Origin: Alphaproteobacteria bacterium
GTDB lineage: Bacteria > Pseudomonadota > Alphaproteobacteria > Rhizobiales > Xanthobacteraceae
Direction: 5' to 3'
DNA length: 64,000 nt
Assembly (NCBI GenBank): GCA_016869215.1
Contig: VGEP01000019.1
Coordinates: 1 to 64,000 of the forward strand
The position numbers were made by a program, and so were the translations under genes. The notes beneath the pieces are model-generated. The model had not been told where the DNA came from, made no database searches, and saw only the letters and a program-made list of their open reading frames with translations. Shown piece by piece: positions 8,338-18,659 of this stretch (positions are counted from its first letter, which is position 1; each line of letters starts with the position of its first letter).

Positions 8338-9168
8338 TCACAGCAGGCTGAACAGGAACCGCACCGCCACCGCGAGCAGGAACACGCCGAACGCGATTTC
8401 GAGCTTGCGCTTGGGCATCCGGTGCGCGAGCCGCGCGCCGAAAGGCGCCGCATAGCTCGACACCGGCGCCATGATCGCCACACCAATGAGCGACACATAG
8501 CCGACCGACAGTGGCGGCAGCAGGTCGTGATAGGGAATGCCGGCGAGCAGATAACCGATCGTGCCGGTGACCGAAATCACGACGCCGACGCCTGCGGAAA
8601 TGCCGACCGCGGTGTGGATCGCCGTGCCGTAAAGCATCAGGATCAGCGTCGACACCGAGCCGCCACCGACGCCCATCAAGCCGGAATAGAGCCCGACCAC
8701 GAGCCCGTAGCCGGACATCGCCGGCTGTCCCGGCAGCGCGTCGCCAAGCCGCCAGCGGTCGTTGACCAGGAACATGCGCAGCGCCACCAGCGACGTCACA
8801 ACCACGAACGCGAGCTTGAACACCCAGCTCGGCGCGAACGCCGCCGTGACCGCACCGACCGCAATGCCTGCGATCATGGGCGGTGCCCAGGCGCGGATGA
8901 TTTCGACCGGAAGGCTGCCCTTGGCGCGGTGGGCGAGAAACGACAGCAGCGAGGTCGGCACGATGATCGCAAGCGAGGTGCCGACGCAAAGCTGCATGCG
9001 CACATCCTCCGGCACGCCGAGGATGCGGAACACTTCGTAGAGCACCGGAACGATCACCGCTCCGCCGCCGACCCCGAACAGCCCCGCGAGCAGGCCCGTC
9101 ACCACGCCGCCGACGACGATCGCGGCCGCGAGCACGGCCAACTCCCCGAGCGGGACCCCCAGCATCAA
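8338..9168 (-). CDS. TauE/SafE family sulfite/sulfonate exporter-like permease
   Basis: Inner-membrane protein, 276 aa, with about eight hydrophobic segments. The two family repeats are seen: GLLAGLFGVGGGAVIVPVLY near the start and GLYSGLMGVGGGSVSTLILM in the second half, plus the CVGTSLAII segment. TauE/SafE proteins are proposed anion exporters (sulfite, sulfoacetate), and the specific substrate here is unknown. The ATG-ATG start is without a strong ribosome binding site. It is followed on the same strand, upstream, by dusA with 30 bases between. Confidence 0.85.
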   Translation of the reverse strand: MMLGVPLGELAVLAAAIVVGGVVTGLLAGLFGVGGGAVIVPVLYEVFRILGVPEDVRMQLCVGTSLAIIVPTSLLSFLAHRAKGSLPVEIIRAWAPPMIAGIAVGAVTAAFAPSWVFKLAFVVVTSLVALRMFLVNDRWRLGDALPGQPAMSGYGLVVGLYSGLMGVGGGSVSTLILMLYGTAIHTAVGISAGVGVVISVTGTIGYLLAGIPYHDLLPPLSVGYVSLIGVAIMAPVSSYAAPFGARLAHRMPKRKLEIAFGVFLLAVAVRFLFSLL

Positions 9169-9198
9169 GCGCTCCGATTGGACGGCGGTGGCAGCGGC

Positions 9199-10197
9199 TT
9201 AAGCGGCTGCGGTTTGCGCCATGGCGGCGGGGCTGTCCACCACCAGCGCCAGAGCCTCTGCCAGAACGTCCGCGCATGCGCCGGGCTTGACTGCGGCGGT
9301 CGCGAGATGCCTGCGGAACGCCCGCGCGCCGGGCACGGCGTGGAACAGACCGTGCAGATGGCGCGTGATGGAATGCAGGCGCGCGCCGCGCGACAGTTCG
9401 CGCTCGATGTAGGGGAGCAGCGCAAGTGCCGCCTCGCGCGCCGACGCATACGGCGCAGGCTCTCCGAAAACCTCAGGATCGACCGCGAGCAGCCGCCACG
9501 GCTCCTGATAGGCGGCGCGGCCCATCATCACGCCGTCGAGCATCGAAAGGTGCTCGCACGCGGCCTCGACCGTCGAAACGCCGCCGTTGAGCACGATCGG
9601 CCAGTCGGAATGGCGCGCTTTGAGACGGAACACGATGTCGTAATCCAATGGCGGGACGTCCCGGTTCTCGCGCGGCGACAGCCCCTTCAGCCACGCCTTG
9701 CGCGCATGCACGATCAGCGCATCGGCGCCCGCGGCCTTAACGGCCGAGGCGAGTGTCTCCAGCGCCACTTCCGGATCCTGGTCGTCGATGCCGATGCGGC
9801 ACTTCACCGTAACCGGGATCGCAACCGCCGCTTTCATCGCGGCGACGCAGTCGGCGACCAGCACAGGCTCCGCCATGAGACACGCCCCGAAGCGGCCCTC
9901 CTGGACGCGGTCCGACGGGCAACCGACATTGAGGTTGATCTCGTCGTAGCCGAAATCGGCGCCGATGCGGGCGCATTGCGCCAGCGCCTTCGGATCGGAG
10001 CCGCCGAGCTGGAGCGCCACCGGATGCTCCGCCGGATCGAAGCCGATCAGCCGCATGCGGTCGCCGTGCAGCACCGCGCCGGTCGTCACCATTTCCGTGT
10101 AGAGCAGCGCCCGGCGCGTCAGCAGGCGATGGAAAAACCGGCAGGGCCGGTCGGTCCATTCCATCATCGGGGCAATGGCGAATTTTCGATCTAACAT
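9199..10197 (-). CDS. dusA: tRNA-dihydrouridine(20/20a) synthase DusA
   Basis: FMN-dependent enzyme reducing uridine to dihydrouridine in the tRNA D-loop, 332 aa (usual about 330). Characteristic are the start FAIAPMMEWTDRPCRFFHR, LQLGGSDPKALA, the catalytic Cys in EINLNVGCPSDRVQ, KCRIGIDD, LIVHARKAWLKGLSPREN and GVMMGRAAYQEPW. The ARKAWLKGLSP stretch and the A-P-M-M-E/D-W-T-D start are DusA-type rather than DusB/C. It starts with ATG at 10197 after an AT-richer leader. Confidence 0.93.
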   Translation of the reverse strand: MLDRKFAIAPMMEWTDRPCRFFHRLLTRRALLYTEMVTTGAVLHGDRMRLIGFDPAEHPVALQLGGSDPKALAQCARIGADFGYDEINLNVGCPSDRVQEGRFGACLMAEPVLVADCVAAMKAAVAIPVTVKCRIGIDDQDPEVALETLASAVKAAGADALIVHARKAWLKGLSPRENRDVPPLDYDIVFRLKARHSDWPIVLNGGVSTVEAACEHLSMLDGVMMGRAAYQEPWRLLAVDPEVFGEPAPYASAREAALALLPYIERELSRGARLHSITRHLHGLFHAVPGARAFRRHLATAAVKPGACADVLAEALALVVDSPAAMAQTAAA

Positions 10198-10386
10198 ACT
10201 GTCTTCAAATAGCTATTCGTGCCGCTCCGGTCCAATCACTTTTCGTGCTGCCAAGCCGATGACGACCGCCACATAACACCGGACAGATGCAACCGCTGCT
10301 TGGGACGATCGCAAAGGCGGCTTCACAGATTTGGTCGCCAATCCGGCGCAAGCTCGATCGCCGGACAGGCAGCAAGCAGCCGCCCG

Positions 10387-12354
10387 TCAGAGCCTCAAGA
10401 GCCAGAGGCTCAGGTCCGGTACCGCCATCACGACGATGGTCACCAGCACCATCACGATCACGAACGGAATGGTGCCGATGAAAATGTCGGCGAGCGTGAC
10501 GGAGTCCTTCTCAAGCACGCTCTTGACCACATAGACCGACAGGCCGAACGGCGGCGTGAGCAGACCGATTTCGACTGCGATCACCGTGACGATTCCGAAC
10601 CAGATTTTGTCGCCGTCGAGCGCATCGAGGATCGGCAGCATGATCGGCAGAACGATCAGGATGATCGAGACGGAGTCGAGGATCATCCCGAGGATCACCG
10701 TCAGCACGAAATAGACCGCGAGGAACGCCGACATTTCGAGTCCGGCGCCCGTCACCCAGTCGGACACCATCATGGGAATGCCGGTCAGCGCGATCTGGCG
10801 GGTGTAGAGGTTGGCCGCGACGATCAGGAACAGGATCGAGGCCGAGACGAACGAGGTCTCCAGCACGATCGCCTGGACCTCCTTCCAGCCGATGCGGCGC
10901 TTGGCGAAAGCAAGCAGGAATGCGAGTGCGGTGCCGACCGCCGCCGCCTCCGTCGGCGTGAACAGACCGCCGTAAATGCCGCCGACCACGAGCGCGACCA
11001 GGACCAGGATGGGCAAGAGCTGGTTTGCGATCTGACCCCAGGTCACCCGTTCGGCGTCTTCCACGGCCCGCACATTGCCGACGAAGCGCGGCGTGAGGTA
11101 GGTCATCACATAGATCGCAAGCGCCATCGAAACCGCGAGCAGGATTCCCGGCACGACAGCGGCGATGAATAGCCGCCCGACCGAGGCTTCCGCCACCAGA
11201 CCGTAGACGATGAGCAGCAGGCTCGGCGGGATCAGCATGCCGAGCACCGAAGAACCCGCCACAGTGCCGACCGAGAACCGCTTGGTGTAGCCGTACTTCA
11301 CCATCTCCGGCACCGCGATCCGGCTGAACACCGCGGCCGACGCGATCGAGCTGCCGACGATCGAGGCGAAGATCGCGTTGGCGCCGACGGTCGCGATGCC
11401 CAGCCCGCCGCGCAGCTTGCGCAGAAGCCCAGCCGCCACTTGGAACGCGTCGCGGCCGACGTCGGCCTTTTCCAGCACCAGCCCCATCATGATGAACAGC
11501 GGGATGACGCCGAACTCGTAGGAGGCGACGCCCGTGGAGGTCGCGAGCCCGAGCGTATTGATCGAAAGCTGCTCGCTGCTGCGGATTATCCAGATGCCCA
11601 GGTAAGATACGCCCATCAGCGCGAGCGGGATCGGCATGCCGAGAATGACCAGCACCAACATCGCCGCCAGCGAATAGGCGCCGGTCGTCACCGGCCGCGG
11701 ATTGGTGATGGCGAGGAATGCGATGAAGGCTGCGGCGGCGGCGACGAAGCCGAGCATGATCGCCGCACTCCGAGCGACGTTCTCCGAAGCGCCGTCGGCG
11801 CGGCGGCGAACGCCGGGGCCCGCCACGCCCAGTGCGTGTTCTGCGACTTGGCGCGCGAACTGGATCAGGCCGAAGACCGCCCCGACGATCAGCGTCAGTT
11901 TGAACGGCCAAGTCGGGATCTGGTACACGCCCTGGACGCCGGAATATTCGCCGCCGGCGTAGGACTTCTGGAAGTCGGGCCATGCCCAGACCAGCATCTT
12001 CCAGAAGACGAACATGCCGACCAGCGCGAACGCCAGATTGAGCGCGGCCGCGGCGCGCGGCTGCAGCCGCTCCAGCGCGCCGATGGTCAGTTCGGCGCGC
12101 ACCAGCCTGCGCTGCGCGATCGCAGACGGCAGTTGCAGGAACACGCAGGCCGGTACCGACAGCGCGATGAATTCGGCCACGCCGGAAATCGGCGCGTTGA
12201 AGACGTTGCGCATGAAGATATCGGCGCAGACCAGCGCCATTATCGCAAATATCCAGACCGCGCTGACGATCGACAGCATCAAGTTGATGAGCTTGTCGAA
12301 ACGCTCGAGCGCGTGGGGCGGTGCGACCGCCTGCTGCCTGGCCGGCGTGTTCAT
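10387..12354 (-). CDS. dctQM: TRAP transporter fused permease (DctQ-DctM)
   Basis: Inner-membrane permease of a TRAP carboxylate uptake system, about 655 aa. Residues about 20-180 are the small DctQ part (four helices, RNVFNAPISGVAEF motif). After a charged linker (GVRRRADGASEN) come the roughly 12-13 helices of DctM, with LGLATSTGVASYEFGVIPLFIMMG, NAIFASIVGSSIASAAVFSR, PPSLLLIVYGLV and TPTEAAAVG. Q and M are separate genes in most systems; the fusion is a known variant. The ATG at 12354 is preferred (GGAG 9 bases upstream); a GTG at 12378 is possible. It lies downstream of dctP with 113 bases between. Confidence 0.9.
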   Translation of the reverse strand: MNTPARQQAVAPPHALERFDKLINLMLSIVSAVWIFAIMALVCADIFMRNVFNAPISGVAEFIALSVPACVFLQLPSAIAQRRLVRAELTIGALERLQPRAAAALNLAFALVGMFVFWKMLVWAWPDFQKSYAGGEYSGVQGVYQIPTWPFKLTLIVGAVFGLIQFARQVAEHALGVAGPGVRRRADGASENVARSAAIMLGFVAAAAAFIAFLAITNPRPVTTGAYSLAAMLVLVILGMPIPLALMGVSYLGIWIIRSSEQLSINTLGLATSTGVASYEFGVIPLFIMMGLVLEKADVGRDAFQVAAGLLRKLRGGLGIATVGANAIFASIVGSSIASAAVFSRIAVPEMVKYGYTKRFSVGTVAGSSVLGMLIPPSLLLIVYGLVAEASVGRLFIAAVVPGILLAVSMALAIYVMTYLTPRFVGNVRAVEDAERVTWGQIANQLLPILVLVALVVGGIYGGLFTPTEAAAVGTALAFLLAFAKRRIGWKEVQAIVLETSFVSASILFLIVAANLYTRQIALTGIPMMVSDWVTGAGLEMSAFLAVYFVLTVILGMILDSVSIILIVLPIMLPILDALDGDKIWFGIVTVIAVEIGLLTPPFGLSVYVVKSVLEKDSVTLADIFIGTIPFVIVMVLVTIVVMAVPDLSLWLLRL

Positions 12355-12467
12355 GCTCGGCTGCTCCGCCCGCGGCACAGCCGCGGCCCCCCCACCGCAA
12401 ACGAAGCGTCCGGGCGCTGCGTTTGCGCCCGGACGCAGGCCGGCTTGGATCCGGCGCGGCTCCTCGA

Positions 12468-13541
12468 TCAGAGCCCCTTGTCCCAGTCGCGGGCGGGCTT
12501 GGCGCCAGCCGCGCGCATCAGCGACATATACTCCTGCATGATCTGCTTGCCGGGTTGGCCGCGCTTCTCAGCCGCATCCGCCCAGGTCTTGGCGAGGTTC
12601 GGCATTGCTGCGGCCCAGCGGTTGCGCTCGTCGGCGGGAAGTTCGGCGATCCGCGCGCCTTCCTTTTTCATGCGCTCCAGGCCGGCCTTCTCGCGCTGCT
12701 GGACGATGCCGATGTTGGTCGCCGCGTATTCGCGGGCGATCGGCAGCATCGTGTCGCGCACCTCTTGCGGCAGACTCTCCCACTTCTTTTTGTTGGCGGC
12801 GAAAGCGCCGAAGGTCACCGCGCCTAGGTTGGCGTAAGTGACGTGCGGGGCGACCTCATGCAGCTTGATCGGCACCGCACCCGATGGGATCAGCACCACG
12901 CCGTCGCCGAGCCCGGTCTGCATCATGTTGTAGAAGTTCGGGATGCCTGCGTTGACGGCGGTGGCGCCGAGGCCTTCCATCCACGCGCCGACCGCGCCGG
13001 CAGCCAGTATCTTCTTGCCCTTGAGGTCGGCCATCGACTTCACCGGGAACTTGGTGAAGAGCTGATAGGAATCCGACGAAGTGGCCGAGAAGTAGATGGC
13101 GTTCTGGGTTTCCCACTCGCGCTTGAAGTGGGGGTTCTTCTCCATGAGCTGGTCCATCACCCGCACGGCGATCTTCGGATCGTCTGTGACGAAGGGCGTG
13201 GCGAACATGATGTTCTGGAGCGGCATCTTGGCCGGCTCCCACAGCGTGCCGACCCAGCCGAAGTCCGCGATGCCCTGCTCGATGGCTTCGATCGTGTTCT
13301 CGAAGTTGTAGAGCACGCCGCCGTAGGCTTCGTTCCATTCGATGCGGTACTTGGAGCCCTTCGCCTGCAGCGCGGCGTTGGTCTTCTGCACCACGGTGTT
13401 GCGCATCGCGAGCACCCACGGAATCACCGGAGGGTGGCTGGATCCGATGGTCAGCCGGATCGTCTCCGTCTGCTGCGCCGAAGCCGGTGCCGCGAGCGCG
13501 ATCGCGGCGGCTGCGGCCAAAATCAATCCTCGTGCTTTCAT
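12468..13541 (-). CDS. dctP: TRAP transporter solute-binding protein (DctP type)
   Basis: Periplasmic receptor of the TRAP transporter, 357 aa. A signal peptide occupies residues 1-22 (hydrophobic, ending ASAQQ). The mature part has the DctP fold: IRLTIGSSHPPVIPW, EAYGGVLYNFENTIEAIEQG, the DLKGKKILAAGAVGAWMEGLGA strand (ligand Arg region of other DctP proteins) and FYNMMQTGLGDGVVLIPSG. The ATG at 13541 is preferred over an upstream ATG at 13625 because the signal peptide starts there. A good promoter lies at 13636-13665. The substrate is unassigned, probably an organic acid. Confidence 0.88.
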   Translation of the reverse strand: MKARGLILAAAAAIALAAPASAQQTETIRLTIGSSHPPVIPWVLAMRNTVVQKTNAALQAKGSKYRIEWNEAYGGVLYNFENTIEAIEQGIADFGWVGTLWEPAKMPLQNIMFATPFVTDDPKIAVRVMDQLMEKNPHFKREWETQNAIYFSATSSDSYQLFTKFPVKSMADLKGKKILAAGAVGAWMEGLGATAVNAGIPNFYNMMQTGLGDGVVLIPSGAVPIKLHEVAPHVTYANLGAVTFGAFAANKKKWESLPQEVRDTMLPIAREYAATNIGIVQQREKAGLERMKKEGARIAELPADERNRWAAAMPNLAKTWADAAEKRGQPGKQIMQEYMSLMRAAGAKPARDWDKGL

Positions 13542-13964
13542 GACAAAGTTCGCTCCGCTGAAGGTGGACCACACCCATTCGGGCTGCGGCCGACGATGGG
13601 GCCAGACGATTTCACATCCCGCCATGCGAGATTAAAGCATACGTGCGCGCTTGGGCGGGTGTCAACGAAACCGGATGCTGGCGAAGAGCCGGCTTTGATT
13701 CCATCGAAGCCTGGGCGCGAGCGAAGCCGCCGCTCCATGAGGCATCGCCACCGAGCGCGCTCCATCGAACGCGCCGGTGGACTTCGGCGAACGGCAAAAG
13801 CGCCGTGCAGCACCGCAGTGCTCTGCTGCGCAAGTCACTGCGGCCTTCCACACCGGATCGGTCTCGACGTGCCGCCGGATCGCCGGCACGATGCAAATGA
13901 CCCTTCCATAACGCCCGCAACGTGGCATAAGAGCGCCGCAAATCGCCCCCAGCCCCGCCCCGAA
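13542..13964. other. Divergent intergenic region dctP / ABC-F gene
   Basis: 423 bases. It holds the dctP promoter (13636-13665). The remainder has no ORF with family resemblance and no clear hairpin. The ABC-F reading frame is open through it, but the homology of that gene begins only at 13965. Confidence 0.6.
13636..13665 (-). promoter_or_regulatory. Sigma70-like promoter of the TRAP operon
   Basis: On the minus strand TTGACA (13665-13660), an 18-bp spacer, then TATGCT (13641-13636). Initiation near 13629 would leave a leader of about 90 bases before dctP. Confidence 0.55.
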
Positions 13965-15587
<1,623 letters not shown>

Positions 15588-15601
15588 GTCTCATTACATT
15601 T

Positions 15602-15650
15602 GAGCATGATCTTGTCCGAAAACCGGTTCCCACTTTTCGGGATCATGCTC
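15602..15650. repeat. Rhizobial REP-like palindrome, copy 1
   Basis: 49 bp with terminal arms GAGCATGATC and GATCATGCTC. Inside, TCCGAAAACCGGTTCCCA and ACTTTTCGG make an interrupted palindrome. The type is a familiar dispersed intergenic repeat of Bradyrhizobium-like genomes. A second, inverted and diverged copy lies at 54166-54213. Its last base is the first of the stop triplet of the SDR gene (read on the minus strand), so it sits exactly between two convergent gene ends and may act as a transcription end or mRNA stabiliser (inference). Confidence 0.8.
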
Positions 15651-16450
15651 TAGTCGCACCGTGCGATCATCCCGCCGTCGACCACGATCTCCGTGCCGGT
15701 GACGAACCGCGCCTCGTCCGACGCCAGAAACAGCGCAGCGTTGGCCGTGTCGCGGCCGTCGCCCATGAAGCCCTGCGGGATGCGCTCGACGCGCGACTTC
15801 AAGAGCGCATCGACGTCACCGCCGGTGCGCTGTCCCGCCAGCCGCACCTCCACCATCGGCGTGTGAAGCTGGCCCGGCACCACCGTGTTCACGCGGATGC
15901 CTTTTGCCGCGTACTGCACGGCGACCACATGCGACAGGTGCAGCACGCCCGCCTTCGACGAGGCGTAGCCGACCTGCGGCGAGCCGGTCCAGCGCATGCC
16001 GGACGTCGAGGCGATGTTGACGATGGCGCCGCCGCCCTGGCGCTCCATCACCGGAATGACGTGCTTGAGCGCAAGGAACACGCTCTTGAGATTGTAGGAA
16101 AGCTGACCTTCGAAAGTCTCTTCGGACATTTCGACCGGCCCGCCGGCGGCCGAGCCGCCGACGTTGTTCACCAGAACGTCGATGCGGCCGAACGCGTCGA
16201 GGCAGGCGTCGACCATGCCCCTCACCGCTGCGCTTTGGGTGACATCGCAGGTGTGGGCGCGGATCGTGCCGCCAAATTGGGCGACACGATCCAATGTCTC
16301 CGTCATCGCGTCCGCATTCTTGTCGACCGCGAACACCTTCGCGCCCTCCTGCGCGAAACGGACGGCGATGGCGCGGCCGTTGCCCCAGCCGGGGCCGACG
16401 CAGCCCGCACCGGCGACCAGCGCGACCTTATCCTGCAAGCGCCCCGGCAT
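15650..16450 (-). CDS. SDR family NAD(P)-dependent oxidoreductase
   Basis: Short-chain dehydrogenase/reductase, 266 aa. Seen are the nucleotide-binding Gly pattern (VAGAGCVGPGWGNGRA, a variant of TGxxxGIG with an insertion), D-V after the second strand, VNNVGG, the catalytic Ser in NIASTSG and the Tyr-Lys pair YASSKAG, and the C-terminal FVTGTEIVVDGG. It is a classical SDR of the 250-residue type; the substrate cannot be read. The Bug-type binding protein lies 24 bases beyond its start, upstream, so the two are probably one operon for uptake and oxidation of an unknown acid. Confidence 0.87.
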   Translation of the reverse strand: MPGRLQDKVALVAGAGCVGPGWGNGRAIAVRFAQEGAKVFAVDKNADAMTETLDRVAQFGGTIRAHTCDVTQSAAVRGMVDACLDAFGRIDVLVNNVGGSAAGGPVEMSEETFEGQLSYNLKSVFLALKHVIPVMERQGGGAIVNIASTSGMRWTGSPQVGYASSKAGVLHLSHVVAVQYAAKGIRVNTVVPGQLHTPMVEVRLAGQRTGGDVDALLKSRVERIPQGFMGDGRDTANAALFLASDEARFVTGTEIVVDGGMIARCD

Positions 16451-16474
16451 GCCGGGCCCGCCGCCAACCGAGAC

Positions 16475-17464
16475 TTACTGCGAGCCCCGCAGGCCGATCT
16501 TGTCGACCAGCGTGCCCCACTTGACCCGCTCGGACTTGATGTAGGCGTTGATGCCGTCGATCGACGGGGTTTCGAACGGAATCAAGCCGATGTCGGCCGC
16601 GCGCTTGACCATGACCGGATCGCTCATGATCTTCTTCATCTCAGCGTGCAGCCGGTCGACGATCGGCTTCGGGGTCTTGGACGGCACCATCAGCGCGTGC
16701 CAGGACACCGACTCGAAATCGGGCACGCCGGCCGCTTTCGCAAACGGCGGGACGCCGGGCAGCAGCGGCAGTTCGGTCAGCGACGACACCGCAAGCGCGC
16801 GCAGTTTGCCCTCCTTGATCGACGGGATCGACGCGCCCGCCTCGACGAAACCGGTCGCGACGTGACCGGCGATCATATCGGCCACCGACTGCCCGGTGGT
16901 GCGGTAGGGGACGTGGGTCGCGTCGAAGCCAAAGCGCTGCTTGGCGAACTCCATCGTGATGTGCTGGAACGCGCCGGCGCCGACCGAGGCGTAGGTGAGC
17001 GGCGGCTTGGCCTGCTTGGCGTGAGCGACGAACTCCTTGACGTCCTTGATCTGCAGCTTCGGGTTCACCACCAGGATCAGCGGCGACTTCACATAAAGCG
17101 AGATCGGCGTGAAATCGGTTTCCGGGTTGTAGTTGATCTTCTTGTACAGGTGCTGATTGATCGCCAGCGCGCCGCTGGTCAGAATCACCATCGTGTGGCC
17201 GTCGGGTTCGGACTGCGCGGCCATGGTCGCGGCCAGCATGGTCGCGGCCCCCGGCTTGTTCTCGACCACCACCGGCCGGCCGAACGCCTGCGACAGCTTC
17301 TCGGCATAGAGACGCGCCAGCACGTCCATTCCGGTGCCGGGACCGATCGACACGATCAGGTTGATGTTCTTGGTTGGATAGTTCTGCGCCCGCGCCGGCG
17401 CATGCAGGCCAAATGCGGCCAGCGCAAGCGCGGCGAACGCGACGGATCGCATCAAACGAAGCAT
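16475..17464 (-). CDS. Bug-type tripartite tricarboxylate transporter substrate-binding protein
   Basis: Periplasmic solute receptor of the TctC/Bug family, 329 aa. A signal peptide occupies residues 1-26 (ends APARAQ), followed by YPTKNINLIVSIGPGTGMDVLARLYAEKLS, the family start with a G-x-G-x-x-D ligand loop. VVENKPGAATMLA, SEPDGHTMVI and NYNPETDFTPISL are further family marks. No TctA/TctB membrane partner is in the window, which is common for these expanded families. It is the first gene of a pair with the SDR. Confidence 0.88.
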   Translation of the reverse strand: MLRLMRSVAFAALALAAFGLHAPARAQNYPTKNINLIVSIGPGTGMDVLARLYAEKLSQAFGRPVVVENKPGAATMLAATMAAQSEPDGHTMVILTSGALAINQHLYKKINYNPETDFTPISLYVKSPLILVVNPKLQIKDVKEFVAHAKQAKPPLTYASVGAGAFQHITMEFAKQRFGFDATHVPYRTTGQSVADMIAGHVATGFVEAGASIPSIKEGKLRALAVSSLTELPLLPGVPPFAKAAGVPDFESVSWHALMVPSKTPKPIVDRLHAEMKKIMSDPVMVKRAADIGLIPFETPSIDGINAYIKSERVKWGTLVDKIGLRGSQ

Positions 17465-17635
17465 CAGTTTGTTCCTCCCTTAACGAGCATTTGGAGTCAG
17501 ATTAGGTGGGCACTGCCCACGGAACAAGGCAATTCGGCCTTCTTGAAATGCCTTGCCCTGCGCCGAGATGCCGCTTGGCCCGTATGCCGGTACAACAGCC
17601 CGGAATTGCCGAGTGACGATCCGTGCGCGCATGCG

Positions 17636-17664
17636 AAAGCGGCCGGCGGGTTGCCGCCGGCCGC
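17636..17664 (-). terminator. Rho-independent-like terminator of the amidohydrolase operon
   Basis: A perfect 11-bp stem (GCGGCCGGCGG / CCGCCGGCCGC) with loop GTTG at 17639-17664, 28 bases past the Bug gene stop. On the minus strand it is followed only by TTTC, so the T-tract is weak. Confidence 0.55.
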
Positions 17665-17691
17665 TGCGGTCTCCAAGCGTGTCGCGGCGTG

Positions 17692-18639
17692 CTAGATGCC
17701 CGCCTCCTTGAACACCTGTGCCAGATTGGCGGTTTCCTCGCGGTTGATCTTATCGAAAGCCGCCGTGGTGTCGGTCAGCGGGATCACGAACTGCGCCTTG
17801 AACCTGGCGTCCACGGCCGCGCTCTTGAGCGAGGCGACGAAATCCTGGTTCAGTTTCTCGACGATCGCGCGCGGCGTGGCCGCCGGCACCAGCGCACCGA
17901 ACCAGGAGTCGTAGACGAACGGCAGGCCCGCTTCGGTGAAGGTCGGCACGTTCGGCATGTCGGGGATGCGCTTGGCGGTCGCTGCCGCGATCGCGATCAC
18001 CTTGCCCTCGCCTGCGAGCTGCTTGGAGAGATTGACCGGCGCGAAGTACATGTGCGCGTCGCCGCGCACCACCGCCGTCACCGCGTCCGGCGCGCTCTTG
18101 AACGGCACGTGCACGATGTTGATGCCGGCCTGTTTGCGGAACAGCGCGCCGGCGATGAAGGTCGTGCTGGCGAGACCGGGCGACGAGAAGTTGAGCGTGC
18201 CGGGCTTCGCCTTGGCGAGCGCGATCAGCGACTTCAGGTCCCGCGGCGGCGAACCGGGATGGCTGATGAGATAGAGCGGCACGTTGCAGATACGCGTGAT
18301 GCCGGCGAAGTCCTTGACCGAGTCGAACGGCGCGGACTTGCTGACCATGTTGGCGACGGTATGCCCGTTCGACGTCACCAGGATGGTATGGCCGTCCGGC
18401 GCCGACTTGGCGACGCCCGCCGTGCCGGCAATGCCCGGGCGGTTTTCGACGATGACCTGCTGGTTCCACCGCTTGCTCAGATCTTCGGCGAGGATGCGCG
18501 ACAGGATGTCGGTCACGGAACCGGCGCCGAACGGCACCACGATGGTGACGCGCTGCGTCGGGAAATTCTGCGCAGCCGCCGGCGCGGCCGCGAACGTCGC
18601 AGCCAGCAGGGCCCCCAGAACAAGCTTGAACAATCTCAT
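17692..18639 (-). CDS. Bug-type substrate-binding protein, last gene of amidohydrolase operon
   Basis: Periplasmic TctC/Bug-family receptor, 315 aa. Signal peptide in residues 1-24 (ends AAAQ), then FPTQRVTIVVPFGAGSVTDILSRILAEDLS, VIVENRPGIAGTAG, SAPDGHTILVTS and a C-terminal Bug pattern (PAATPRAIVEKLNQDF). The ATG at 18639 is chosen because GGAGGAG lies just upstream; an ATG at 18663 that overlaps the preceding stop (ATGA) would add eight residues in front of the signal peptide. Position behind the amidohydrolase and FAD oxidoreductase suggests it binds their substrate (inference). Confidence 0.88.
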   Translation of the reverse strand: MRLFKLVLGALLAATFAAAPAAAQNFPTQRVTIVVPFGAGSVTDILSRILAEDLSKRWNQQVIVENRPGIAGTAGVAKSAPDGHTILVTSNGHTVANMVSKSAPFDSVKDFAGITRICNVPLYLISHPGSPPRDLKSLIALAKAKPGTLNFSSPGLASTTFIAGALFRKQAGINIVHVPFKSAPDAVTAVVRGDAHMYFAPVNLSKQLAGEGKVIAIAAATAKRIPDMPNVPTFTEAGLPFVYDSWFGALVPAATPRAIVEKLNQDFVASLKSAAVDARFKAQFVIPLTDTTAAFDKINREETANLAQVFKEAGI

Positions 18640-18659
18640 GGCGTTTCTCCTCCACTTCG

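Noticed and set aside
10219..11172. Long plus-strand frame opposite dctQM
   Set aside because: His/Arg/Asp-rich composition typical of frames antisense to GC-rich membrane-protein genes; no motifs.
12843..13964. In-frame upstream extension of the ABC-F gene (total 914 codons)
   Set aside because: Antisense to dctP for most of its length, Arg/His-rich and without resemblance to any domain; ABC-F homology begins at the ATG at 13965.
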